Origin: Billgrantia pellis
GTDB taxonomy: Bacteria > Pseudomonadota > Gammaproteobacteria > Pseudomonadales > Halomonadaceae
Assembly (NCBI RefSeq): GCF_008297955.1
Contig: NZ_VTPY01000008.1
Span: forward strand, 124,001-188,000
Length of the DNA: 64,000 nucleotides
Reading direction: 5' to 3'
Position numbers and translations under genes: made by a program. This document shows positions 9,601 to 18,501 of the stretch, piece after piece (the stretch's first letter is position 1; each line of letters starts with the position of its first letter). The notes below the pieces were generated by a model. It was given only the letters and a program-made list of their open reading frames with translations. It was not told the origin of the DNA and did not search any database.

Positions 9601-12600
9601 CCGATTGCAGGCCCGCACCGCGCGCGATGGCATCACGCGGAGCCCTGAAGCGGGAGTCGGCATACAAGATGGGGGCCGCCAGGCGCTGGAAATCCGCCGC
9701 TTCCTCGGGCGTGATGGCCAAGTGGCGAAGCTGAACTTGCGCTTGGGTCCAGGCCAACGTCTTGGCTCGCTCAAAGGCGCTGCGGTCTTGATGCTTGTCG
9801 ATCAGGTCCAGCAGTGCCTCGCGAGTCTCTGCCACGACGGTCCAGAAAGCGACACGGGTGACTTTGCCCGGGGCGACCCTGAGGCGATAGCGTAATGCAA
9901 AGACCGGATCGAGCACCGTGCCGGTGGTATTCGTCAGCGGCTGTTCTCCGGTCAGGGCGGCAGCTGTCGTCAACGTGCGCCCCCGACCGATGAAACGGGC
10001 ACGATCGGTCTCGTATTGCATTTCGCCCATGCCTTCGCCTTCCACCACAGCGAAGTGGGCGGCCCAGATCTGAGCTTCGTCCGGCCCACGCCGCCGCCGG
10101 GTGGCGATTAGCGCATCGAATTCCTCAAGATACTCGGTGACGACGAACAGCTTCGCGAAGGCGGGGTGAGCATTGTCAGTAGCCGGCGAGGTCAGCACCA
10201 GTTCCGAATAGGAGGTCACGTCGATACTCCGCTCCCGCCGTCCGCTGCTGGTCAGCGACATGCGCCGCACCTCGCTGTCGTCCTCGCCCGAGACAAGCAC
10301 ATCGAGGTAGGTGACCAGGTCGCCACGGCGATGCGTGAAGCGAGCATAATCTTCGGCAAAGAGCACCTCGTGGCGGCTCTCCTCGGCATCCATTGCTTCA
10401 CCGGGCATAGGGCCGCTGGCCGACCAGCCATCGGAATTGTGGCTGTCGCGCAAAAAAATGAAGCTGCCCCAGTGATCGCGAGTGGCATCCTCTTGCCAGC
10501 GGCTGATGGCCATATGTCCCCAGCGGCTGTACCCCGCTCCCCTCGCCGTCAGCATGACCGAGTAACGTCCGTTCGACAGCAGATGGGTCACCGGTGCCCC
10601 TTCGGCCGTTGCCGTGGTACGACGAACCGACTGGCTCTGATTGAACGCCTCGTTCGGTGCCGACTTCACTTCTTCGGCGCGGGGGTGGGCGATGGCCACG
10701 TCACGCGGGATGCGTTCCTGCAGCAGGAGTTCGCTGGCATGAATGATCGGCTCACGATGGAAGCGTTCACGCATCTGACCGTCATGCAACGTATTGGCGA
10801 TCGCCACGAGGGTCATGCCCTGATGGTGGGCCATGAAACTACGCACGATAGCGACGCTCTCCCCCGCAGGAACTCGCGACCGGGTGAAATCAAGCGCTTC
10901 GTAGAAACCATAGCGTCCCAGCGCCCCCAGGTCGGCAAGCCGTGCGAAGTTACGACGCGCACTTAGTGGATCGACCATGGTCGCCAGACCGGTTGCATAG
11001 GGAGCCACCACGAGGTCGGCAGAGAGACCTCGCTTCAATCCCAGGCCTGGCACGCCGAAGTTGGAATACTGATACGTAAATTCCCTATCGCGAGCATTGT
11101 AGGCGGATTCGGAGAGCCCCCAGGGGACCCCCAGCGAAGCGGCGTATCCCACTTGACGCTTGACTACATGGCGATTGCTTTGCTCGAGCAGGCTGCCCGC
11201 GGGGGCGCGCATCACCAGCGACGGCATCAAATATTCGAACATCGAACCCGACCAGGAAATCAGCGCCGAGCCACGCTCCAACGGCGTAGCCGTACGTCCG
11301 AGGCGAAACCAGTGACGCGTCGGCACATCGCCCTTGGCAATCGCCAATAAACTGGCCAGTCGCGCTTCAGAGGCGAGCAGGTCGTAGCAACTGCTATCCA
11401 GGGTGTTGTCTTCCAAGGAGTAACCGATCGACAGTAGCTGGCGTTCGGGAACGAAAAGGAAGGCGAAATCCATCTCCAGCGCCATTCGGCGCGCGGTGTC
11501 GCTAATCTGTCCGAATCGGGCCAGGAGACGGTTGCGTGAGTCGACTCTGGCGTTCTGCTTTCGGTCTTGGCAATGCTCGGCTACCGACTGGCGCAAGGCC
11601 CCCACCCAGAACAGCACCTCTTCGGCCCAAGGGTTTTCGATGTCCCGCAGGGCATCATGAGCCCTACTCGTGGTTTGATCACTAAGCCGTTTGAGCGCCG
11701 GCAACCACGTCTCTCGCGTCGGCTCGACCTGCAGATGCGCCTCTATCCCATCCAGGCCGGCCTTGAGCGATGCGACTTGCGCGCCATGAGCCGTGGGTGT
11801 CGCCTGGAAGGCTTCGCGCAACAGATGGAGATGATCCGCAATACCCGGACGAGGATCGCGCAACGGCTCGGTTTCCAACCAGAGTTCACAGGCGTTGGCG
11901 ACAACCAATAGATGGCCTGCGAGATTGCCACTATCGACCGAGGAGACGTACTTGGGATCCAACGGACAAAGATCCTGGGTGTCGTACCAATTGAAGAAGT
12001 GCCCTCGATAGCGCGGCAGGGTCTGCATGACCCTCAGCGTGGCTTCAAGACGCTCGGCACTATTCAAAGCGCCTAGCCAACCAAAATCGCGAGCGGCCAG
12101 GATCGATAGAAGATAAAGCCCCATATTGGTCGGAGAGGTACGCCGGGCAATAACGGGTTCGGGCGTTTCTTGGAAGTTGTCCGGAGGCAACCAGTTATCT
12201 CGAGCTGTGACGTAAGTCTCGAAGAAGCGCCAGGTACGTCGCGCGATCAGCCGCAGCTCACGCGCCTCGGCTATCGATAGAGAGTGTTGCGGCTCGAGAC
12301 TCCTAGGCTGACTCACCCGAGCGGCGATAGCCGGCGCGGCCAACCAGAGTAACGCGAAGGGCAACACCACCGGCCAGGCCCTAGGTGCGTAGCCCACCAC
12401 ACCCAACGACACCAACAGCGCCAAGGTGGTCCCCGGCGCCATGCTCCGGTAGAAGCCTGTCAGCAACAGCCTCGGGCGCCCCATCGACTGTGCGGCGGTC
12501 GTCCACTCGAGCAAGTGGCGGCGGGTGATCAATACGCGTGTCAGGGTCCTGAGGATGGCGTCCAGCATCCGCCAGGTCTGGTCGGGCAGGAAGGCAACCC

Positions 12601-15262
12601 ACAGCAGGGTCTGGGCCAAGGCCTGCTTCAGTTCGGAAACCCATTGGTGAAAATAGTGGCGCAGGTTGACGCCCGCTCGAGACGGAACCAGCGACGTCAA
12701 TAGAGGCAACAATGTGGGCGTGGCGATGACCGTAATGACAAACAGCGTGCCTGCCAGAGCCGCCGGCAGCGGCAACAGCCAACTGACAACGAAACAGGCC
12801 AGCAGTAACGGTGCCAATAGCGAGCGCCGCAAGTTACCCAGCAGCTTCACGCGCCCGGTCCAGGGCATGGTGCGCGCGAAAATCCATGGCAGCAATTGCC
12901 AGTCTCCGCGTGTCCAGCGATGTTGGCGCTTGGCCGCGACATCGTAGCGGGAGGGAAATTCCTCGATGACCTCCACATCCGACGCCAGACCGGCGCGAGC
13001 GAAAACCCCTTCGAACAGATCGTGGCTGAGCACGCTGTTCTCTGGGATGCGTCCGCTGAGCGAGGCCTCGAACGCATCGATATGGTAGATGCCCTTGCCG
13101 GCGAAGGAGCCCTCTCCGAGAAGATCCTGATAGAGATCCGAGATAGCCGCGGCATAGGGATCGATGCCCCCGGGTGCGGAGAACAGACGTTGATAGATCG
13201 AGCCCTGTTGGCCCAGCGGTAGCGAGGGTGTTACACGCGGCTGGAGAATGGCGTACCCCTCCACGACGCGCTGGCGGCTTTCATCGAACCTGGGTTGATT
13301 CAGCGGGTGAGCCATTTTACCGATCAAGCGGCTGGCCGCCCCACGAGGCAGGCGGGTATCCGCATCCAGCGTGATGACATAGCGCACATCGCTCGGCAGA
13401 GTGGCTGGGTTCCGGAACGTGGTGTCGCGGGCGCCGCGGAGCAGGCGGTTGAGTTCGTGCAGCTTGCCGCGTTTACGTTCCCACCCCATCCAGCAATTTT
13501 CACTGTGGTTGAACACCCGCCGACGATGCAGCAGAAAAAAACGCTCGCCCCCCTCATCGGTGCCATAGCGATGATTCAACTGGGCGATTGCCGTGCCAGC
13601 AGCCGCGAGCAACGGAACATCCTCGGCGATTTTCTCGTGCTTGGCATCGACCCCGTCGGTCAGCAGAGCGTATACGATAGCGCCATCGCCACTGGCCAGG
13701 TGATGGACTTCCAGCCGCTCGATCTGCTCTTGAAGGTCGGCCTTGTTGGTCAATAAGGTCGGTACGGCAACCATTGTACGAAGTGTGGGCGGAACGCCTT
13801 CGGAAAGATCGAGGCTCGGCAGGGGCTGCGCATGGACGGTGTAGATGACGAGGCGATTGACCAGTAACGTCGCCAATTCGGTGGCAGGCAGAAGCCCCAG
13901 GATGCCCAGAAGCCACAGCCATCCCAAGGGAGATTCCCCTGCGGAAAGCGACAGAGACCATAACGTTCCTATTGCCAGTACCATCAGCCCGGCGGTAACG
14001 AGTGCTATCAGCCCGACATAACCGCGCATGCCGAACTTCAGGCAGGTCTGCCGCAAGCGCTCTCGCAGTGAAGGCCGAAAACCGATCGTTTGCTCCAGCA
14101 AAGGCCGGCCTGTCGCAATCAGAAAATAGCCGGGATCGCTCACTCGGGCCGTTTCGACGGGCCCGACAGCGTCCTCCATCGCTTCACGTGACGCGGCCAG
14201 GGCATATTCCACGACGTCGAGTTCTTCATGCTCAGAGCCCCGGGCCAGTTGTTCCACGGCACTGCGGTAACTATTGCGAGTCGGGAAATCCAGTGTCGCG
14301 AATTGGCTACTCTGGTTGAGTCGTGCGTCGACCAGGCTGACGCTTTCGAATAGCTCCGCCCAGTCGATACTCGATACGAAGCGCATGCTGGTAATGACGT
14401 TGCGCACGGTGACGTTAGCCGCCCCTTGACGCTGCTGAGCCTGCTGCACCATGCCATCGATGGAGTCGCCTTGGGCAGTGACTCGCTCTTCCAACCAGCC
14501 CACCATCGGGTTGGTTCGCGAATCCAGACCTCGCAAGCGCTTGGCCAGTTGGGCGACGAAGGGCTCCGCCAACGGCTTCGTGTAACGGGGTGGTGCTCCG
14601 CTGTCCAACGTGGCGCGATGCCCCCCCGGAACGAGCCAACGAGTCGCCAGGGAATCAGCCTCGTTGCGCGCCGCCTGTTCGCTGACGATCTGATCGGCAA
14701 GTCGCCTAAGATTCTCGACGAGTACGATTCGCAGCGTAATCGCCACCGCCCATAACTCGCCGATGGAAAGCGGTTGAACACGCTGATAGGCAGCAATGAA
14801 GCCGCGCAGGTTATCGAGATCGAGATGACTGTCGGTATGGGCGACAAAGGCCCAGGCCAGCCCGAAGACGCGTGGGTAGCCGACAAACGGCCCATCGGCC
14901 AGTTTCGGGAGCTGCCGATAATAGCCGGGAGGCAGATCGCTACGGATCTCGCGGATCTGGGCTTCGATGAGATGATAATTGTCGAGCAACCAGGCCGCGG
15001 CTGGCACGATATCGCGTCCCTCGGCTACCTCAACGGCACTGGCGCGATAGGCACTCAGCAGAACCTTGGCATTGTCCTTGAGCCGACTTGCCAGCGGCAA
15101 GACACTAGGCGGTTGGTCCGTGACACGCTGAGCCAGCGCGAGGCTGCTGGCATGCTGTTCAAGCCGCTCGACACTGAACAGCTCTTCCCGCACCGGGGCA
15201 GTGTCATGCCAAGGTGTCGGCGAAGCCCCGAATGCAATACGGTGAAGAAAGGCCACAAGCAC
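6683..15262 (-). CDS. ndvB: Cyclic beta-1,2-glucan synthase (GT84 / glycoamylase-like / GH94)
   Basis: This giant 2859-residue inner-membrane protein has the length and order of Brucella Cgs and rhizobial NdvB/ChvB. The N-terminal GT84 part carries the DADTRLPRGAA motif near residue 634 and QHRWTRGDWQ near 783. These are the Asp-rich and QxxRW elements of processive transferases, and hydrophobic segments flank them near 410-460 and 810-960. A central glycoamylase-like module follows, then a GH94 phosphorylase-like C-terminus with GGDWNDGMNRVG near 2525 that sets ring size in Brucella Cgs. The product would be an osmoregulated periplasmic glucan, fitting a salt-exposed cell. The start is a GTG with AGGA a few bases upstream. 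No separate export or modification gene is adjacent. The symbol is by family resemblance. Confidence 0.9.
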   Translation of the reverse strand: MLVAFLHRIAFGASPTPWHDTAPVREELFSVERLEQHASSLALAQRVTDQPPSVLPLASRLKDNAKVLLSAYRASAVEVAEGRDIVPAAAWLLDNYHLIEAQIREIRSDLPPGYYRQLPKLADGPFVGYPRVFGLAWAFVAHTDSHLDLDNLRGFIAAYQRVQPLSIGELWAVAITLRIVLVENLRRLADQIVSEQAARNEADSLATRWLVPGGHRATLDSGAPPRYTKPLAEPFVAQLAKRLRGLDSRTNPMVGWLEERVTAQGDSIDGMVQQAQQRQGAANVTVRNVITSMRFVSSIDWAELFESVSLVDARLNQSSQFATLDFPTRNSYRSAVEQLARGSEHEELDVVEYALAASREAMEDAVGPVETARVSDPGYFLIATGRPLLEQTIGFRPSLRERLRQTCLKFGMRGYVGLIALVTAGLMVLAIGTLWSLSLSAGESPLGWLWLLGILGLLPATELATLLVNRLVIYTVHAQPLPSLDLSEGVPPTLRTMVAVPTLLTNKADLQEQIERLEVHHLASGDGAIVYALLTDGVDAKHEKIAEDVPLLAAAGTAIAQLNHRYGTDEGGERFFLLHRRRVFNHSENCWMGWERKRGKLHELNRLLRGARDTTFRNPATLPSDVRYVITLDADTRLPRGAASRLIGKMAHPLNQPRFDESRQRVVEGYAILQPRVTPSLPLGQQGSIYQRLFSAPGGIDPYAAAISDLYQDLLGEGSFAGKGIYHIDAFEASLSGRIPENSVLSHDLFEGVFARAGLASDVEVIEEFPSRYDVAAKRQHRWTRGDWQLLPWIFARTMPWTGRVKLLGNLRRSLLAPLLLACFVVSWLLPLPAALAGTLFVITVIATPTLLPLLTSLVPSRAGVNLRHYFHQWVSELKQALAQTLLWVAFLPDQTWRMLDAILRTLTRVLITRRHLLEWTTAAQSMGRPRLLLTGFYRSMAPGTTLALLVSLGVVGYAPRAWPVVLPFALLWLAAPAIAARVSQPRSLEPQHSLSIAEARELRLIARRTWRFFETYVTARDNWLPPDNFQETPEPVIARRTSPTNMGLYLLSILAARDFGWLGALNSAERLEATLRVMQTLPRYRGHFFNWYDTQDLCPLDPKYVSSVDSGNLAGHLLVVANACELWLETEPLRDPRPGIADHLHLLREAFQATPTAHGAQVASLKAGLDGIEAHLQVEPTRETWLPALKRLSDQTTSRAHDALRDIENPWAEEVLFWVGALRQSVAEHCQDRKQNARVDSRNRLLARFGQISDTARRMALEMDFAFLFVPERQLLSIGYSLEDNTLDSSCYDLLASEARLASLLAIAKGDVPTRHWFRLGRTATPLERGSALISWSGSMFEYLMPSLVMRAPAGSLLEQSNRHVVKRQVGYAASLGVPWGLSESAYNARDREFTYQYSNFGVPGLGLKRGLSADLVVAPYATGLATMVDPLSARRNFARLADLGALGRYGFYEALDFTRSRVPAGESVAIVRSFMAHHQGMTLVAIANTLHDGQMRERFHREPIIHASELLLQERIPRDVAIAHPRAEEVKSAPNEAFNQSQSVRRTTATAEGAPVTHLLSNGRYSVMLTARGAGYSRWGHMAISRWQEDATRDHWGSFIFLRDSHNSDGWSASGPMPGEAMDAEESRHEVLFAEDYARFTHRRGDLVTYLDVLVSGEDDSEVRRMSLTSSGRRERSIDVTSYSELVLTSPATDNAHPAFAKLFVVTEYLEEFDALIATRRRRGPDEAQIWAAHFAVVEGEGMGEMQYETDRARFIGRGRTLTTAAALTGEQPLTNTTGTVLDPVFALRYRLRVAPGKVTRVAFWTVVAETREALLDLIDKHQDRSAFERAKTLAWTQAQVQLRHLAITPEEAADFQRLAAPILYADSRFRAPRDAIARGAGLQSVLWPHAISGDLPIVLLRIDSIEDMAQVRQLLRAHDYWRMKRLGVDLVIVNERASSYVQDLQQAIETAVHSSQSRPRMHEGHAQGSVITLRADLMSLDARILLQSVARVALVAHRGPIADQLLLIPPALHHSPPEPAPKEASQLGEGYESMDAEAPPALEFFNGLGGFDKQGREYVTILEAGCSTPAPWINVVANAGFGFQVSAEGSGYLWADNSRENPLTPWSNDPVMDPSSDAIYVRDEETSTVWTATALPIRNEGRYIARHGFGYSRFEHEVHGIALELLHFVPLDDPIRISRLLLKNRSGRPRRLSVTGYVEWSLGLSRSSSGPFLITHRDEGSGAMLVRNPWNMAFPGRVAFADLGGLQTTWTADRTEFLGLGGSHAAPACLAGRTPLSGATGAGLDPCSALQCTVELAVDETIEVVAFIGQCRSADEARDLIAHYRGADLDAELAAVSSYWQKQLGAVQVTTPDRAMDIMLNGWLLYQTLACRITARSAFYQASGAYGFRDQLQDGMALTFASPETTRHHLLRAASRQFVEGDVQHWWLPHSGQGVRTRISDDRVWLAYASALYIAASGDTDVLDEPVSFLEGALLGDDEHDAFFQPMIADDIGSLFDHCARGLDQCLALTGEHGLPLIGGGDWNDGMNRVGEAGKGESVWLGWLLVRTLDLFVPFAERRGGEDARADRWRAHAVSLRESLEQHAWDGQWYRRATYDDGSWLGTRESAECRIDSIAQSWAVLSGAADPQRAAIAMRSLERELIRADPGLALLFWPPFDQPARDPGYISGYPPGLRENGGQYSHAAMWAILAFTQLGEGDKAVDLFSLLNPINHARTLNEATRYKVEPYVAAADVYSVAPHAGRGGWTWYTGAAGWMYRAGLEGILGIRREGAFLIIAPCLPAAWPGFEATIEVASTHYTIHVMQAPERHLATPQTHLDGEMIACDAGKVRVPLDGAWHHLALALPNPQPMTMKQVYP

Positions 15263-15489
15263 TATCCTGGTCGATGCGCGTTACCCACTGGGGCAAGCGA
15301 TATTTCATTACCAGTATCATGAGGAAAATTTCCGAATTTGTCGGTTCGCTGGCGCACACTCACACTTGCTGAATCAGGACGGAAAAAAGGCGCTTAAGCG
15401 CGCTAGCGCACCGAACTTCCGGACAAGTTGGGGCAATGTTGTTGCGTCGCCGTCATGCATTCGCGGATGACGTCACCGAGGCCATCCCC

Positions 15490-15699
15490 ATGAAAAATCC
15501 AATTTATCAGCGCATTACCACCAGCACCCCAAGGGATTTACGCCCCCTCATCTCGCGTCGTCTCGACCGCGATCCGGTCGCTTTCAGTACGTTCAAGTAT
15601 CTTCATATCGCCCCCTGCGCTGGCCAGAGTATGTCATTGCAAGCGGCTCGTGGGGACGATGAGCTCATGAGCATGGATCCCAACCTAACCCAAGCTTGA
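15490..15699 (+). CDS. Possible small protein, unrecognised
   Basis: A 69-codon frame (starting MKNPIYQRITTS) ends in TGA just 6 bp before a strong hairpin with a T-run. That hairpin argues that something is transcribed on + here. The protein shows no recognisable domain, signal peptide or membrane helix, and no good ribosome site precedes the ATG. An in-frame upstream ATG at 15,436 gives an 87-residue version. It may equally be a non-coding transcript. Confidence 0.3.
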   Translation: MKNPIYQRITTSTPRDLRPLISRRLDRDPVAFSTFKYLHIAPCAGQSMSLQAARGDDELMSMDPNLTQA

Positions 15700-15705
15700 A
15701 GGACC

Positions 15706-15729
15706 TGGCGGGTCTATGCCCGCCATTTT
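15706..15729 (+). terminator. Rho-independent terminator
   Basis: The 7-bp stem TGGCGGG / CCCGCCA (15706-15712 / 15719-15725) has a 6-nt loop and is followed by TTTT on +. It lies between the small + frame and the convergent Crp/Fnr gene. Confidence 0.65.
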
Positions 15730-15749
15730 CGCCGGAAACGTTGCTTGGA

Positions 15750-16496
15750 TCAGGGCGTGACCCTGCTATAAGGCATTAGGCGATCGCTCTCCTTCTTGAC
15801 CACGGCGTAACACTCGCAGCTGAGCTGCTCCAATCGAGCCCTGTCGAGTACTGTAATGTGCCCGCGTCGATATTTGATCACACCCAGCTTGTGCAGCTTG
15901 CCGGCCGCCTCGGTGACCCCCTCGCGACGCACCCCCAGCATGTTGGCGATCAGTTCCTGGGTCATGTCCAGCTGGTTGCCTGGCAGCCGGTCCAGGGATA
16001 GCAGCAGCCAGCGACACAGCTGCTGATCGATCGAGTGGTGACGGTTGCATACCGCCGTTTGTGCCATTTGCGTGATCAGTGCCTGGGTATAGCACAACAG
16101 CAAGTGAAGCATTTCCCCATGACGATTGAACTCCTTCTTGAGCTGACTCACCGGCAACCGCAGTGCATGGCCAGCGCCCTGTACGATCGCCCGGCTGGTG
16201 GTGCTTTCTCCGCCCATAAAGACGGCGATACCCACCAGACCTTCGTTACCTACTACAGCGATCTCCGCAGATGCTCCGCTCTCGGTCACGTAGAGCAGCG
16301 ATACGATGGAGTCGATGGGAAAATAGACATGGCTCAGCGCACCGCCCGCCTCGTGCAGTACCTGGCCCAAGGATAAGTGCACCGGCTCAAGGAGCGAGGC
16401 TAGCCGTTGCTTGACCTCCCCTGGTAGAGCAGCCAGCAAATGATTTTGCACATGAGAAAGATTCTCCACGCACTTCCCCTTCGACAGTGGCTCCAT
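15750..16496 (-). CDS. Crp/Fnr-family transcriptional regulator
   Basis: This 248-residue regulator has an N-terminal cyclic-nucleotide-binding-type beta barrel (residues 20-140). It is followed by the dimer helix and a C-terminal winged helix, where MTQELIANMLGVRREGVTEAAGKL (about residues 178-201) is the recognition helix region. It lacks the N-terminal Cys cluster of Fnr, so it is not an iron-sulfur oxygen sensor. It belongs to the Crp/Fnr branch often annotated only by domain, and its ligand is unknown. Placed between convergent and divergent genes, it is autonomous. The AT-rich 430-bp region upstream could carry its promoter. Confidence 0.85.
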   Translation of the reverse strand: MEPLSKGKCVENLSHVQNHLLAALPGEVKQRLASLLEPVHLSLGQVLHEAGGALSHVYFPIDSIVSLLYVTESGASAEIAVVGNEGLVGIAVFMGGESTTSRAIVQGAGHALRLPVSQLKKEFNRHGEMLHLLLCYTQALITQMAQTAVCNRHHSIDQQLCRWLLLSLDRLPGNQLDMTQELIANMLGVRREGVTEAAGKLHKLGVIKYRRGHITVLDRARLEQLSCECYAVVKKESDRLMPYSRVTP

Positions 16497-16777
16497 ACAG
16501 TACCACCTCCAAGCCTCCTCGATAGTTGCTTATCCAAATATTGGTCGTTTAATTCGCCGTCAGTGCCATTCCCCCAAGCTCAAGGCTATCTGTCAAGCCA
16601 TCAAGACCCTCCGTCAGCTGCGGGGAAAGCACGACTCATTGAGGATAGCCCACCGACGGCATGCGTCGAGTGATTCGACATAAAAATGAATACGTAACCA
16701 AACCTACTACCAAAGTATATTTTCTTTTTTATCATCGAGTTAGAAACGGAATATTGAAGCGATTCAACCCATATGCT

Positions 16778-16816
16778 TGCATACGTATGCATAGAACTCT
16801 ACAAAGTTCTATGCAT
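16778..16816. promoter_or_regulatory. Overlapping palindromes upstream of the first TRAP operon (candidate LacI operator)
   Basis: TGCATACGTATGCA (16778-16791) is a perfect 14-bp palindrome with a central CG, the form favoured by LacI-family repressors. It overlaps a second perfect inverted repeat, ATGCATAGAACT (16787-16798) and its complement (16805-16816), around a 6-nt spacer. Both lie 110-150 bp before dctP in an otherwise gene-free, A+T-rich gap (16497-16926). A LacI-type gene closes the same operon. Confidence 0.55.
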
Positions 16817-16926
16817 GCGCTGTACGACCTCGACAAACGGCTTCCGCCATCCGTTTCGATGGTACGAGTCGATGGAACAAGGACAAGACGGTCAACGATT
16901 TGTTGGCAACGAACTCAGGAGTCACC

Positions 16927-17925
16927 ATGAAAGAATTGCAGCTCGGGAAATTCACGCTTACCACCATCGCCACGTCAGTTGGATTCGCTGTCTCCGCAGG
17001 AGCCTTGGCACAAGCCGAGCAAATCATCGACGTGAGCCTTCCCCTTGGCCCTGAATCTCAACAAGGTATCGGGGTGCTCAAGTTCGGAGAGGAGCTGGAA
17101 CGTCTTTCTGATGGTCGCCTGACGATCGAACCCCATTACGACAATGCCCTAGGTGCCGAGCGTGAGGTCATAGAAAGCATGGGATTCGGTATCATCGATG
17201 CCGGCATCGCCTCCACTGGCCCGATGGGCGGCTTTGTCGATCAGTTCCTGCTTTTCGACCTGCCCTACATTTTCGAAAACCACGAACACGCCTACGCCTT
17301 TCTGGATAGCGAACACGGCGAACAGCTGGCCCAGTTGGCTGAAGAGCAGATGAACGTCAAGTTCCTGGCGTGGATGGAGAACGGCTTTCGCCACAACACC
17401 AACTCGGTGCGCCCACTTGAGCATCCCGGCGACCTGGAAGGCATCAATCATCGTACACAGGAGAGTCGGGTCCAGGTCGACACGTGGGAAGCGCTGGGCG
17501 CCAATGCCACACCCATGGCTTGGACCGAAGTGTACACTGCACTCCAGCAGGGCGTGATGGACAGCCAGGAGAATCCTCTAGCCACCATCTACGACGTCAA
17601 CTTCTACGAGGTTCAGGACTACCTGAACATGACCCAGCACGTCTACTCGCCGGCGCCGCTGATGATGAGCCTGGATCTCTTCAATTCTTTCAGTGAAGAG
17701 GACCAGGCCATCATCATGGAAGCGGCCCAGATCGCTCTGCCCGTTCAGCGAGAAGCCAGCCAAGAACTCGAGCAACGCTACCTCGGGGAGCTCGAAGAGC
17801 TGGGTATGACGGTGACCCACCCCGACCTGGAACCCTTCCGCGAAGCGGTACGTCCCGTCATCGACGAATGGGGCCCCATCGTCGGTGAAGACCTGGTCGA
17901 CGCTGCCATCAACTTCGAGTACTGA
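16927..17925 (+). CDS. TRAP transporter substrate-binding protein (DctP type)
   Basis: This 332-residue periplasmic receptor has a signal peptide (about residues 1-29, ending AGALAQ). The mature protein shows DctP landmarks: EFGEELERLSDGRLTIEPHYDNALG, the LFDLPYIFENHEHAYAFLDS hinge region, RHNTNSVRPLEHPGDLEG and the AWTEVYTALQQGVMDSQENPL segment. The conserved Arg in these proteins usually clamps a substrate carboxylate. The start at 16927 has CAGGAG 7 bp upstream, whereas a longer in-frame reading from 16,900 lacks this. It is the first gene of an operon with DctQ, DctM, an SDR, a dehydrogenase and a BKACE enzyme. The ligand is therefore probably a hydroxy- or keto-acid. Confidence 0.9.
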   Translation: MKELQLGKFTLTTIATSVGFAVSAGALAQAEQIIDVSLPLGPESQQGIGVLKFGEELERLSDGRLTIEPHYDNALGAEREVIESMGFGIIDAGIASTGPMGGFVDQFLLFDLPYIFENHEHAYAFLDSEHGEQLAQLAEEQMNVKFLAWMENGFRHNTNSVRPLEHPGDLEGINHRTQESRVQVDTWEALGANATPMAWTEVYTALQQGVMDSQENPLATIYDVNFYEVQDYLNMTQHVYSPAPLMMSLDLFNSFSEEDQAIIMEAAQIALPVQREASQELEQRYLGELEELGMTVTHPDLEPFREAVRPVIDEWGPIVGEDLVDAAINFEY

Positions 17926-17986
17926 GCTCCCGTCACCCGCAGGCGGCGAGGCCTCTGCGGGTGCGACGCTGACGCATGAGGCAGCC

Positions 17987-18499
17987 ATGAAAACATACCT
18001 ATCCCTGGCCAACAGGGCCATCGACCAGTTCAACCGATTGATAGGCTGGGGACTGGCCGCACTCCTGCTGGTGATGACCGTGCTCATTTTCTGGCAAGTC
18101 TTCGCCCGATTCGTGGTAGGCAAACCGTTGTTCTTCTCCGACGAGATCGCCCGTTTCGCCATGCTCTGGCTCACCTTCGTCGGGGCCGGCTACGCCTACC
18201 GCAAGGGAACGCTGATCTCGGTGGACATCGTGCTGGAGTATGCCGGCAGCAAGTTCGCCTGCCTGCTGCGCATCGCCATCATCCTCTGCTCGGCTCTCTT
18301 CGCCTTCATCATGGTCAAGTACGGTCTTGATTTGGTGGAGCGCGTCTCTCGCCAGACCGCACCCAGCACCCGAATCTCGATGATGTGGCCTTACCTGGCG
18401 GTACCCGCTGGCGGCATCGTCATCCTGGTCAATAGCCTGGGGCTGCTGCTCGATGAAGCGCTCGGCAAGCCGCCCGTCCCGAAACAGGAGGCGAGCTGA
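17987..18499 (+). CDS. TRAP transporter small permease (DctQ)
   Basis: This 170-residue protein has four predicted membrane helices (about residues 17-38, 52-72, 90-112, 132-152) and the DctQ signature FWQVFARFVVGKPLFFSDEIARFAMLW. It partners the large permease that starts 2 bp after its stop. The ATG at 17,987 follows a GAGGCAG site; a longer reading from 17,885 would overlap dctP. DctQ stabilises or scaffolds the transport subunit in Na+-driven TRAP uptake. Confidence 0.88.
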   Translation: MKTYLSLANRAIDQFNRLIGWGLAALLLVMTVLIFWQVFARFVVGKPLFFSDEIARFAMLWLTFVGAGYAYRKGTLISVDIVLEYAGSKFACLLRIAIILCSALFAFIMVKYGLDLVERVSRQTAPSTRISMMWPYLAVPAGGIVILVNSLGLLLDEALGKPPVPKQEAS

Positions 18500-18501
18500 T
18501 C

